DNA of 64,000 nucleotides from assembly GCA_948474755.1 (NCBI GenBank), contig CAOLHI010000246.1, positions 186,001-250,000 on the forward strand, read 5' to 3'. The first letter of the stretch is position 1, and the number at the start of each line of letters is the position of its first letter. A program made the position numbers and the translations under genes. Shown here in pieces: positions 22,729 through 33,622 of the stretch. This DNA is from Ctenosaura bakeri. Lineage: Eukaryota; Chordata; Lepidosauria; Squamata; Iguanidae. The notes under the pieces are model-generated. The model did no database searches, was not told the DNA's origin, and saw only the letters and a program-made list of their open reading frames with translations.

Positions 22729-24139
22729 TGTCTCATGTGCTGTAGATAAAGCAACACTGAATATGAGCCATAGCAGGAATGGCAGCAATCGCTAAGGTTA
22801 CAGGGTGCTTTTGTTATCTTCCTAGCCATGGAAAAATGGTCCCCTCCCTCACAAGAAATCTGCCATATTACCTGGTTAGCTGGGCTTTAGCAAGATTCAA
22901 GGCCAATTGCTCAGACCCATTTCTATAATCAGCTGACTCAGAATGTGTTTGGACTCACAACTCAACTCTTCCCTTTCCCCATCTTTGACAAAGACCCACT
23001 TCCTATTACATCATAAAGGTTCACATTTATGACATCACAAACACTCCTGGTATTGGTTGTCCTCAAATCTCAGGTACTTGGCAACTCTAGTCCCCACAAG
23101 GTATCTAGTTGGCTATATTCTGTTATGAAAAGGAAAAAGCAGAATGATCCCACTATGTATACACAGATAATTTCACAGTAATATAGGCTGCACTGTTTGG
23201 TTTGAGGTGTTACTATAATGCATGTCACCCATGAGATGTTTTATAATACATATTTTTAATGAAAATCCAACTCCCCCCCACACTAAACTTCTCTTCATCC
23301 TAAGCACTTTAAGAAGCAGCTTGTAGGAAAGAAGTAGAGAGTATGAGGATAGATTTTCCGGGTTAAAGTGTTCTTGTGTAAGGCTATGACAGATGGAAAG
23401 CCTTCCTGAGGGAATTCTGTGCAAGTTGCAGCAAAGTACTCTCTGTGTTAATTCTGTCAGCAAAAGCAGCCAGAAAACACTCCTACTGCTTTCCTGAGTG
23501 CTGCCTATGCAACTGTCAGTGCATTTATGTGCTTTTCTGAAGCTGGAGCTTGATTCTCACACACATACCACATCCAGATCTGATCACATCAAGTATCCAG
23601 GAATAAAAGCTATTTTTCTGTGCTTGAGAAAGACCCATGGGATTAGGGTTAGGATTAGGATTAGGGTTAGGATAGGGTTTTCAAGGATCACAGTTTCGTG
23701 GGAAAACTGTTTGCTGATATCTGCCTCTGGCTCAAAACGCTATGTGTGGACCTACCACAGGGTTGGCCCTACCATTAGGCAGAACTGGCCACCTATCTCA
23801 GCCAGCAGATATTGGGGACATGAGGGCAAAGTTTAGAATATAGCTTTTAAAAAGCAATGCACTGCATGTTTCTTTTAAAATAAAGCCCATGGACACTGCT
23901 GTTGCCCACAATTAAAACAAGAGTTACATTGCACATTACTTGCTCATTACTTTTTGGTTAATATTTCATTTTTTAAAAAATACATAAAAGTACAAAAATG
24001 GCCAACAATTCTGCCAAAATATTTCCTCAAGAAGATTTTTGTTCCTAAAGGAAACATTTCTTATCACACCAAAAAAGTTAGGAGATTACTAGCTATTGTA
24101 TTTCTCCTTTTAAAAAAGTAAAAAAGTAAAACTACAACC
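22729..24139. other. Unassigned sequence with a telomere-like tract
   Basis: No gene is recognised. The telomere-like tract at 23643-23677 is listed separately. At about 23765 CCATTAGGCAGAACTGGCC resembles the dispersed repeat seen near 7912 and 55375. Confidence 0.4.
23643..23677 (+). repeat. Interstitial telomere-like tract
   Basis: The tract is six consecutive TTAGGG-like units: three TTAGGG or TAGGGT forms and three TTAGGA variants. It is short and degenerate, with the G-rich strand on plus. Confidence 0.75.
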
Positions 24140-24362
24140 ATCATTAGGCAAAATGTGGTATATAATGCTAAGTAGGGTCAGCCATGGGTAGTATTTGGAT
24201 GGAAGACTGCCAATGAATACCAGGTGTTGTAGGCTATATTTCAGAGGAAGGAACTGGCAAAACCCCTGAGTATTCCTTCCCTAAGAAAACCCTGTGAAAT
24301 TCATGGGGTTGCCATAAGTCAACAGATAACCTGAAGACAGACAGACAGACACACACACACAC
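24140..24362 (+). mobile_element. 5S-derived SINE with L2-type tail, plus orientation
   Basis: GCTAAGTAGGGTCAGCCATG, then TAGTATTTGGATGGAAGAC and AATACCAGGTGTTGTAGGC follow the 5S rRNA order up to its 3' end. The SINE body continues with TTCAGAGGAAGGAACTGGCA and the tail GGGGTTGCCATAAGTCAACA. It ends in a (GACA)n/(CA)n microsatellite. It shares its tail style with the tRNA-headed SINEs, which implies the same LINE partner. Confidence 0.75.
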
Positions 24363-26372
24363 AATGACTTTATGTGTATCATGTTATTTCTGAGATCTAT
24401 GATGGAGAAGTGTTAAAGATAACAGAGTTGTTTCCTCTCTAAACTAGCTGTCTGCTGCAGGTGTACTAGACAACATGGTTCCATTGCTAGTGTTAAAGTC
24501 AGATTCAATTGCTAGTCTACTCAGTTGCCAGTCAGTGGATAGGAATTAATTTTAAATTCCCTTCCCCATAAAACCACAGTTGAGCTATTCAAAGAGATTA
24601 AATGAAGGGAGGCCCAAGTCAGATAAGTGGAACTTCCTCTTCACACAGAGTCAGCTATACTGCTAGTGGAAAGCTTTGAAAGAGATTAGACAATTTCATA
24701 GAATATAAAGCTCTTAGTAGTTACTAGCTATGATGGCTATATGTATGACTTTAAATTAAGAAAATATCTTGTCTGAAAAAAAAAATCTCAAAATGCCCCT
24801 GCCCCTCCAATGTTTTATCCTTAAATATATTAAGTAAACATTTCCTCTGCCTAGATCTAGCTTTACCAATCATTATGTTATTTTGCAAAAAGGAGTGTTG
24901 CTAGTCCATTGTTGCTCTGAAATATAACACGTAACAGGTTAGATCGTTATTTGTAATATGTGGTTTCCAAGTTCCATTCTAGAACTTGGGTTTAGAAGAG
25001 GTTCCCCTCAAGCAAAATGTTCAGTAAAGGTGAGTATGAGAAATTAACACCTTGTCCTTCATGAGTGATTTTTACCTGCCATGCAAAGTTGGATGAGAAC
25101 ACTCTGGGATGGACATCTTTTCCACTATGACTCCTTTTTTAGTGGACATGCAGAGTCAGGTGAGAATATTCTGGAATGTAGTATATCTCCCAGTCCTCTG
25201 AAATGTGCTGAAATTTCATAGTTGACCTTCAGTAGCTTCTCATCAGATTTGATGTAGAAAGTGTTTTCTCAAGGTATAACATCTGAAATCCATTGCATTT
25301 GAGAAAGAAAGTAGAATGTTTTGAAGGGTTTCACCTTCCTAGTTCTCCAGCTCTTGATTTCAACCAAAGACAGTCTCCTTCTTTTTTGTTAGCTTTACTT
25401 TCCCATTCAATGGCCCATCTGTTGTGATAGACAGATGGAACTTTTATTGTCAACTCCCAGGCCAATAGATGGTGTAAGCATTTTCTACAAGTAGAATGGG
25501 GTGTGGGGAATCAATGCAAGCATCAATTACAAATCACCTCACAAGAAAATTCAACAAAGCCTTTATGTATTCAATTAGAGCTGCCTATTTTGTTGATGTA
25601 CATCATGGGAATTCTTGTCTTTGACTCTTTCTGTAGTAGGGCAGATTTGACATAGCCTGAAATTTCTTTGCTAAAAGAATAATTTCCTTTGCAAATAACA
25701 CACTTCTCAAAGGCTATTTGTCATCACTTTAGAAGACTGTAAAGCAGAATGTTCTTTAACAGATGCACAGTGTTTTATTGAAAATGTCCTAGATTCCTTT
25801 GTGGGAAAGAAGGCTGTCTCCACAAAATCTCCCTGTAGAAATGTTGCCTACAAGTTCTATTATCAACAGTCGGTAAATCATGCGTCGGTTTGCACTATTG
25901 TATGTTATGTTTTTGTTTAGACTGGCATTTGGCAGGTTGATTTCTCCACTAGTGCAATGAGTTGAAAATTTCCTCTTTATTTTAAGTATTTATAGAGTGT
26001 TTTCCCATCGAAGACTAACATGGGTAACAAAATATAAAATCAGAAATACCAAAATAAAGCAACCAATGTCATTAAAAGTTCCTAAATGTTAAAGGTTACC
26101 AACTAATTGAACCCACTGAATCAATTAATACCAGTTGATTAAAAGAAAAAGTTTTGCAGCCTCCTTCTACGTTTTGCCATCTTGTTTCAATGAAACAACA
26201 TAATAATAAGGTGAGCTTGTAAACTCAACTGCCGTGGCCACCCAATCTGCAGCAGACACAGCTTCAAGAAGCACACTTGGGTCCTAAATTACCCCTAGGC
26301 TTTTTACATGATTTGATGACAAAATGGTAATCATCACAATCATGTTTTCCACTAAATTTTTGCGCATAGAAC
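24363..26372. other. Unassigned, apparently low-repeat sequence
   Basis: No gene or transposon is recognised. A diverged direct repeat of about 70 bp occurs at about 25080-25185 (CATGCAAAGTTGGATGAGAA and CATGCAGAGTCAGGTGAGAA). Confidence 0.4.
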
Positions 26373-26477
26373 ATGGGCATTCTCCACTAATGTTGCTTCT
26401 GTCTTGCCTAGATCCAGCTTTAATCTGGATTTATTCAACAATGGCCTCTAAATAATGATTTAGTGGAGAATGCCCAT
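26373..26477. repeat. 18-bp perfect inverted repeat
   Basis: ATGGGCATTCTCCACTAA at 26373-26390 has its exact complement TTAGTGGAGAATGCCCAT at 26460-26477, separated by about 69 bp. It may be the remains of a palindromic element. Confidence 0.7.
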
Positions 26478-26489
26478 TCTTTTGACAGA

Positions 26490-26900
26490 CTTGGCTGTGG
26501 ATAATTATGTTGGAACATCTGGAGGGCCATAGGTTCCACACCAAGTATTATTAGTACAGAGCTGGGAGTCATTAGCGTGTTGATGACACCCAGCTGTAAA
26601 GCTCCAATAATCTTGGTCAATGAGTAAGTGATATTCTGAATCCCTGATAAATCTACATAATATATCTCATGGACTGAGGCAGCACCCTCAGTGGTCACCT
26701 TCTGCTACTGGAAAAGAAAATGAGCAGAACCTGTGCAATATCCTCCTCATCAACGAGATGTTAATCAAGTGTAAGGCATGAGACATATTGGTGGAGTACA
26801 TTTTAAATTGTCTCTTAGTTTTGGCAAATTTGGCTTGGGATGATGATGTTGGGAACATCTGGAGGGCCACAGGTTCCACACCCATCATCTAAAGAGTCTA
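26490..26900 (+). repeat. Repeat remnants: paired 'CATCTGGAGGGCCA' blocks and L2-like RT trace
   Basis: The block GGAACATCTGGAGGGCCA appears twice (about 26512 and 26852), each followed by 'aggttccacacc'. Between them, GTTGATGACACCCAGCTG translates to VDDTQL, similar to the YADDTQL active-site motif of L2/CR1 RT. Calls are tentative. Confidence 0.35.
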
Positions 26901-27585
26901 ATGATGGTGAGATTATTGTGAACCACATTGCTGATATTTGTCAGAAGCCTGGAAGGATCAACAGAGAGGCATTTCCTCTGTTGACTGAGAGATAAACATC
27001 ACTCACCAGGGCTACTGACACCATCTCTGTTCCAAAGCTAGGCTCGAAGCCAAACTTAAATGGATTTGTAGCCCTTACAGCAAAAGAAAGAAGAGGACAA
27101 TGTAACCCTGGAATTTAGCCTACAAAGCTGAGATGACTCATATGTTAAAGTAAAAATACCTCAATTCCCCCAACACCACCACATTGGCACCCAAATGTAA
27201 TTCTCTGCACCTTGGCTACTTCTTTCCAGAAATAAGTTTCTCTGTTTCTGTGAGATAAGGAGCTTGATTGCCTCTCTCACTTACCAATATTAATGCTGGC
27301 TACCACTCTGAACTTTCTCTTATTAATTATGTGCAGACAAAGGAATACAATGTGCTGAGTGATTAAGGTAGAAGTACATATTTTCAGCAGTTAATTGCTT
27401 AAGTTCTCATCATTACAAAGTGTGTTAATATTGTTCCACTTCGGAGAGTGGGGCAAGGATAGAATTTAATCCACTGAATGGCAATTTATAATAAACATGG
27501 GAAGACAGAATCACACAAATGATACAGATCTACCTTCTCTCCCTTTCTGCTAAGAGAAGTAAGGAAAAATAACTACTTCTTAGGT
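26901..27585. other. Unassigned sequence
   Basis: No gene or repeat is recognised in this stretch. Confidence 0.4.
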
Positions 27586-27725
27586 CAGGGATGAGGAACC
27601 TGTGCCACTTCAGAAATTCAGAGTATAGCTGCCATCAGTTATATATGACTGCCCAATCTTAACTTGGACTGTTGGGAAATGGGGGTCCCATCCCTTCCAA
27701 AAAGGCACAAATTCCTAATCTTTGG
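27586..27725. repeat. Fragment of palindromic interspersed repeat
   Basis: GGGATGAGGAACCTGTGCCA at left and a GGGGTCCCATCC-like right part resemble the common 'ggaacctgtggccctccagatgttg' palindromic repeat, seen better at 60285-60410. The class is uncertain. Confidence 0.4.
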
Positions 27726-27993
27726 CTTAAGAAAAAATCTCACCTTTGAAATGTTCCTTTGAAACAGTTTTTAGCAAGCATGTTCCCATTTAACAGTCCA
27801 GGAAACAGAGAAGAAAACTTACAGTAGTAATTCGTTTATATGTTGGTTCTGGTGTTTCCCAGTAAGACACAAAAGAAGCCTTTGTTGAACAAATGACTGA
27901 GCACTGTTCACAAAAATATATTCCTGTCTTCCAATGGCATTTGAGACCTGCCTTTTCCTTCAGTCACTTAAACTGCTGGAAGAACAGTTATAC

Positions 27994-28006
27994 AACAAGA
28001 GTCCAC
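27994..28006 (+). repeat. 5' target-site duplication of the L1
   Basis: AACAAGAGTCCAC is repeated exactly at 34043-34055, on the far side of the element. Confidence 0.93.
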
Positions 28007-28420
28007 GGGGGGGAGGAGCCAACTACGATGGCAGAGAGAGGCTAAATATTCGACTCCCGGAACAGATGATTATAAAATAATTCCAGAAGCCTTTTTCAAA
28101 ACAAAGAAAGAATGTGAGTAATTAATTGAATAATGTGGGAAAGAATGTAAGATAAGATAGTGGATTGGTTTCGATTCTTCTCCAACTGGAGGGAAAATAA
28201 AAGACTCTGTTTAAACTGCAAATAACTGTTGAAACGGACCGAAAGCAAAACAGTTTTTTTTCCCCCCTTTGTGGTCCTTGAGATATATGCCGCCTAAAAA
28301 AAGGTCTATAAACACCCTGTTTGGAAGCGACCTACAGCAACAGATAAAACATATAATCGTCTAGTTAGAGATTTTGAAAATATAAACTTAAACTTTAACG
28401 GAGACGAAAAAGTCATTAAA
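28007..28420 (+). promoter_or_regulatory. L1 5' UTR with internal promoter region
   Basis: The region starts immediately after the target duplication. GATGGCAG at about 28028 is close to the YY1-like GATGGC that sits near the start of human L1. A second ATGGCGGC overlaps the ORF1 start at 28421. Promoter activity is inferred from L1 biology; no TATA box is needed or evident. Confidence 0.55.
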
Positions 28421-29326
28421 ATGGCGGCGAAGAAAGCTGCGAACGGAGCTAATGAAGAGATAAAAACTTTTATACACAAGCTTATTACAGAGTCTAATCA
28501 AGCTCTTGTTACTACAATAACATCTAATATAAGGGCAGAAATGGGGCAATTGCAGGAAAAAATCTCACAGGAGTTAAAAGCATTGGACCTTAAAGTGGAT
28601 GATATAAAAAAAACCCAAGGGAATCAGCAGACCAGACTAGCAGAACATGATGGCAGGATTTCTTTGTTAGAGAGACAAATTATCCAGCTCCAAGACCAGA
28701 ACAGAAGAAACAATGTGAGGATTCGTGGACTCGCAGAGCAGCCACAACAAAGTCAAAAATCCTTGAAAGAGGAAGTTTTAAAATGGCTAAAAAGCATTGT
28801 TCCTGAGATTTTATGGGAAGATCATGACATAGAGAGAATTCATCGTGTGTCAGCTGCAAAAAGAGGAATAATTCCCAGAGATATTATAATGAGAATTGCG
28901 AATTTCAACAAGAAAGATGATTTGATGAGAGCTGTTAGAAAGAATCCAGGAATATTGAAGTATCGAGATAACACAGTGGAAATTTATAATGACTTATGCT
29001 GCGAAACAATAAATTGGAGAAGGGAAATGAAACCCTGCATCATAGTTCTACAGAGAGTTGGGATAAGATACAGTTGGGGATATCCCATCTTTCTGAAATT
29101 CCAATATGCTGGCAAATACCACAGAATAAATTCTCTTGAACAAGGATTGCAACTCCTGAAAGAACTGAAACTGATCCAGCAAGAGGAAAAGGAAGAAGAA
29201 GGAGCAGCGGGAGGAGCAACTGAGGAAGGAGTAGTGGGAGGAGTAACTGAAGAAGGAGCAGCGGGAGGAGCAACAGGAGGAGCAAAGAAGAAGACTTCGG
29301 GAGATAAACGAAAGGACAGAGGCTGA
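28421..29326 (+). CDS. L1 ORF1 protein (RNA-binding nucleic-acid chaperone)
   Basis: The frame is 301 residues and uninterrupted, starting at an ATG in an AAAATGGCG context. In the L1 family this protein trimerises and coats the L1 RNA in cytoplasmic particles. The predicted coiled coil spans about residues 35-97, with heptad-like leucines and lysines. The RRM-type block follows (NNVRIRGLAE, about 97-106), then the C-terminal domain with IERIHRVSAAKRG (about 138-150), PRDIIMRIANF and INWRREMK. It is shorter than human ORF1p (338 residues). Residues 259-285 are three 9-residue repeats (EEGAAGGAT type), and the end is lysine-rich. That acidic/glycine-rich extension is unusual. Confidence 0.93.
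   Translation: MAAKKAANGANEEIKTFIHKLITESNQALVTTITSNIRAEMGQLQEKISQELKALDLKVDDIKKTQGNQQTRLAEHDGRISLLERQIIQLQDQNRRNNVRIRGLAEQPQQSQKSLKEEVLKWLKSIVPEILWEDHDIERIHRVSAAKRGIIPRDIIMRIANFNKKDDLMRAVRKNPGILKYRDNTVEIYNDLCCETINWRREMKPCIIVLQRVGIRYSWGYPIFLKFQYAGKYHRINSLEQGLQLLKELKLIQQEEKEEEGAAGGATEEGVVGGVTEEGAAGGATGGAKKKTSGDKRKDRG
29195..29275 (+). repeat. 27-bp minisatellite (3 units) in frame in L1 ORF1
   Basis: Three consecutive 27-bp units each encode nine residues: EEGAAGGAT, EEGVVGGVT, EEGAAGGAT. The middle unit replaces three alanine codons by valine through C-to-T changes (GCA to GTA, GCG to GTG, GCA to GTA). The frame is kept throughout. Confidence 0.9.
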
Positions 29327-29779
29327 GGAGGACTGGAAGAAACAATATGATATAACAGAAGAAGAAGAAAGAGAACTTCATAGAGTAGGAGAAGGGTAGA
29401 TGACTACTGAGTAAAATATATTCTTATAGATTATAAATGCATAGAGATAGATTTATATATATATAAAGCAAGAGGGTAGAGAGAGGGAAGGGAGGGGGAA
29501 GAGAGGGAAAAAAATATGGGAAAGAAAATAAATCGGGAGAGGGTATTGGTCTCTATGCCGGGAGTTGGCATACCTTCACCCCCCCCCAGGACCATGGCTG
29601 GTCGTTTCCAAGGCAGAAGCGCTTTGGAGGAAGAGGGGGGGACAAATGTTTGTGTGGGGAGGGGAGGGGAGGGCGGGAAGGGGGAGGGGAGTGGGGAGGG
29701 GGGAAGGGAAGGGGAAGGGGAGCACCATCACATTAAAGAGCCAATGGGGAGTGGGATTAGAAAATTCAAAATATGAAAA
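29327..29779 (+). other. L1 inter-ORF spacer with long G-rich block
   Basis: The spacer is 453 nt and carries G-rich sequence at about 29470-29510 and, more strongly, 29630-29722, with many runs of four or more G. It could form G-quadruplexes on the plus strand (the L1 RNA sense). Short open frames at 29516-29795 are low-complexity G/R sequence and are unlikely to be translated. Confidence 0.8.
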
Positions 29780-31996
29780 ATGGAGAATAGATTGAGAATA
29801 TCAACATTGAATGTGAAAGGGTTGGGGTCAATAATAAAGAGAAAAAGGATAGAATCGATATTAAAAAAAGATAAGGCCGATATAATTTTTTTACAAGAAA
29901 CACATGGGAAAAGAGATAAAAAAAATGAGCTTAGATTGAACTGGGTAGCTATTTATGAGGAAGCATTTGGTACATCCAAATCAAGAGGAGTTGCAATAAT
30001 AATTTCCAAAAGATGCAATTTCATTGTAACAAGTGTGGAGTTAGACGAAAAAGGTAGATATGTAATTATACAAGGTGAAATAGATGGAGAAACATATGTC
30101 ATAATGAATATTTACGCACCTAATGAGAAGCAAAAAGAGTTTTATGAAGAAATATTTAATAAGATCAAAAAAATGAAAGGAGATTATACAATAATCGCAG
30201 GTGATTTTAATATGGTGATGGATAGATGGAAAGATAAATCAGATCCATCAATTAGAGATAGATATAATAATATAACAATTTTGAATAAATTAGTGAGTAG
30301 AAATGAACTGATAGATGTTTGGAGGCTAATAAAGGGTGAAGAAAAGAAATATACGTATTATTCATCAGTTCATAAAAATTACTCAAGAATAGATTATATT
30401 TTTGTTTCAAAGAATATGATACCTAGATTAATAAATACAGAAATTGAAACAATAAAAGTGACAGATCATGCTCTGATGAACTTGGATATAACTATGAAAA
30501 GGAATTATAGAGAAGCAAAAAGGTGGAGACTGGATACTAAGTTATTTAATTATAAGGAGATAGTAAATAAAATAGAGAAGGAGTGGCAAGAAATTTGGGA
30601 TATAAACAATAAGGAAGTAACACAAGATGTATTGTGGGATACAATGAAGGCAGTGGTAAGAGGATTATGCATTAAAGAATCAAGCAAATTAAAGAGACAA
30701 TTAGGAGAAAAAAAATTAAAATTAGAAAAAGAAATAAAGGAACTAGAGAATGATTATATAATAGATAGAAGTAAACAGAAATTAATAATATTACAAGCAA
30801 AAAGAGATGAATTAGAAAAGATAGAAATGGACGAAGTTCAGAAAAATCTAATATACTTGGAAAGGGAATATTTTGAATATAGTAATAAAAATTCTAAAAT
30901 GCTGGCTAAATCAGTACAATCAAAAAAAACTAGAAATATGATTGGCGTAGTTAAAGATAAATTTGGTAAAGAAAAAAGGTTGATGAAAGAGAAATTAAAA
31001 ATATTTGAGGAATTTTTTCGAGAATTGTATTCAGCAGAAGATAAATCTTTAGAGAACATAGAGGAGTATATTAATAAAAATTGGAAAGTAAGACTAACAG
31101 AACAAGATAAAGGATTGATGGAAGAAATGATATCAGAAGAGGAAATAGAAGAAGTAATAAATAATTTAAAAGGAGGAAAATCACCAGGATTGGATGGACT
31201 AGGTCCAGAATATTATAAAACATTTAAAAAAGGTTTAATTCCTAAACTAAAAGTGTTATATAATAGTATATTGAGGGGTGAAAAAATTCCATTATCATGG
31301 AAGCAGTCACTAATAATATTAATTTTAAAACCAAATAAGGATCCTATGGATCCAGGTTCTTATAGACCAATATCTTTAATAAATCAAGATGCAAAAATTT
31401 TGACAGCAATAATGGCGAAGAGGTTAAATAAATTTATTTATAAGTATATACATAAAGATCAATGTGGTTTTATTCAAGGAAGACAGATGGCAAATTTAAT
31501 AGGGAAAACGATAAATAAAATAAATATAATGGACAGAGATAAACAAAAAGCTGGAATTTTAGCCCTAGATATATTTAAAGCCTTTGATTGTGTGGAATGG
31601 CCGGCATTAAAAACAATTTTAAATAAAATAGGATTAGGAGAGAGATTTAAAGGGTTAATAAATCAATTGTATTCACATAATACATCTGTAGTGATGGTAA
31701 ATGATGGATTTACAGAACAGATTCAAATAACAAGAGGAACGAGACAAGGATGTCCATTATCTCCAGTTTTATTTGCAATAGTTATAGAAATGTTAGCGAA
31801 TGTGATAAGAAATGATGAGAATTTGGAAGGAATTGGAGTTAAGGAAAAAAATAAAATAAGCTTATTTGCAGATGACACATTGTTGACAATTAAGGATCCA
31901 ATTGAAAAGATAGATAGGATAGATAAACATTTAATAGAGTTTGGGGAAAGGGGTTTAAGAAATAAATTGGGCCAAATCAGAAATAATGTTATTTAA
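29780..31996 (+). pseudogene. L1 ORF2, endonuclease and reverse transcriptase part, truncated by frameshift
   Basis: The frame is 738 residues. The APE-type endonuclease has its motifs in place: N11, E40 (FLQETH), NIYAPN at 110-115, D142 and N144 (GDFN), D205 (RIDYIFVS) and D229-H230. The RT domain has SYRPISL, QCGFIQGRQ, the palm Asp near 597 (LALDIFKAFD), GTRQGCPLSPVLF and FADD with D698-D699. These positions are close to those of human ORF2p. The frame then fails near 31960 and stops at 31996, where the family normally continues for about 540 residues. ORF2p nicks target DNA and primes cDNA synthesis on L1 RNA. Without the C-terminal part this copy is probably inactive. Confidence 0.9.
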
Positions 31997-33622
31997 TTAT
32001 ACTAAAGAAGAAGAAAAACAAAAATTTATAAGTGAAAAGAGGATTACTTAAAATAAAAGAATCAATTAAATATTTAGGAATGAGATTACAAAAAATTTAC
32101 AAAAATTTAAACAGGAAAAAAATTTCAAGAAATTAAGATTAGAAACAAAAAGGAAATTAAAAAGGGACTACAAAAATATAAAGCTTTTCTTTTGGTAGAA
32201 TAGCAGTGGTAAAAATGAAAATTTTACCTAAAATTAGCTTTTTTTTTAGAATTTTTACCAATAAAAATTTTCCAGAGGAAAATTAAAGGAGTGGCAAAAG
32301 ATATTAAATAATTTTTGTAATGGAAATAAAAAATCGAAAAAATTTAAAAAGAAATATTGGTATAAAAAATTTAAAAAGAAGGTGGCCTGGGACTTCCAAA
32401 TTTAAAATGGTATTATTATGCAAATCAATTGAGATATATCATAGAATTTAGGGGAAAAGGGGGAAATTGGTTAGAGATAGAAGATATGAATATTGAGACA
32501 AAATTAGAAAATATATTTTTTTGGAATTTTTCAAAGAAAGAAATGGAGAAGATAAAAAAATCCTTTTATAAAAAATATAATAGAAATATGGAAAAAAAAA
32601 AAAAAGAAAATTATTACCGAATATATCAATATTAACTCCGATAGTGATGATGGAAAAATTTCCAATAAATTTAAGAGAAATAATAAAAGAAAGAAATAAA
32701 AAAACAAAAAATTTATAGATTAAAAGATTGGATGAAAAAAATGATAAATAAAGATAGAATGAAAGAGAGATTGCAGGAAACTAAAATATCCTGGTTAAAT
32801 TATATACAATTAGAGCAATGGACAAAAGGGATGAAAAGATATGTTAAGGATTTTAAAGAATATACTAAATTTGAACAAATTATTATTCAAAGGGGAAAAT
32901 ATGCAAAAAAATGAAATACTAAAAGGTATTACAAGTGAAATATATAAAATTTTAAGCAAAAAAACAAGAAGAGGATTTTCTTAGAAAAATGTGGGAGGAA
33001 GAGATAGTACAAAATATAGATATACAAGAATGGAGAAAAATTTGGAAACAACGTCATTTAAAAAAAATATCAATAAGAATAAAAGAGAATTATTATAAAT
33101 TAGTGTGGAAATGGTACTTGACTCCAGGGGAAAATTAAATCAAATAGATGAGAAATATTCAAGATTATGTTGGAGGGATGTCAAGAAATTGGTACATATA
33201 TGCATATTTTGGTGGAATTGCAATAAGATAATGGAGTTTTGGCAAAAGGTTTTTAAAGAGATAAAAAAAGTTATAGGAGCAGAAAACCAGTATGTCCAAA
33301 TATTGCATTGTTGTCTATATATGATAAGGTTGAGTGTACTCAAGTAAAGAAAGAATTAATAACAAATTTGTTAACTGCAGCGAGATTAATAATAGCAAAA
33401 AAATGGAAAGCAAATGAAAAATTTCAAATAGAGGAATGGTTTAACGAAGTGTGGAAAATTGCAATTAATGATAAACTAACATGTAGAATTAGGTTTATGA
33501 AAGGTTTGGTTAAAGGGAATGATTTTGAAGAAATTTGGAAAATATTTTTGGATAAAGTTCTGAAAAAAGATAGTAATACTACCCTGTCAAAAGAAGAATG
33601 GCAATTTTGGAAAGTGGATTAA
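31997..33622 (+). pseudogene. L1 ORF2 C-terminal part, broken into frame fragments
   Basis: The remaining ORF2 sequence is recognisable in shifting frames (for example 32429-32635, 32732-32914, 33105-33347 and 33308-33622). The Cys-rich motif is seen as LCWRDVKKLV...IFWWNCNK near 33160-33225, where the expected second Cys and the His are out of frame. Most breaks lie at A or T runs. The last fragment ends at a stop just before 33622, giving a total ORF2 span near 1281 codons, as expected for L1. Confidence 0.85.

Noticed and set aside
23498..23836. Open frame with RIRVRIRIRVRI stretch
   Set aside because: The repeat comes from translating the telomere-like tract.
24150..24240. 5S rRNA gene
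   Set aside because: The sequence is diverged, incomplete and joined to a SINE body and tail.
29040..29381. Leucine-rich minus-strand open frame, 113 residues
   Set aside because: It is antisense to the ORF1 minisatellite, and the leucine runs come from the GGAGGAGCA-type repeats.
29516..29795. Short plus-strand frames between ORF1 and ORF2
   Set aside because: Low-complexity G-rich spacer with no similarity to ORF1 or ORF2 domains.
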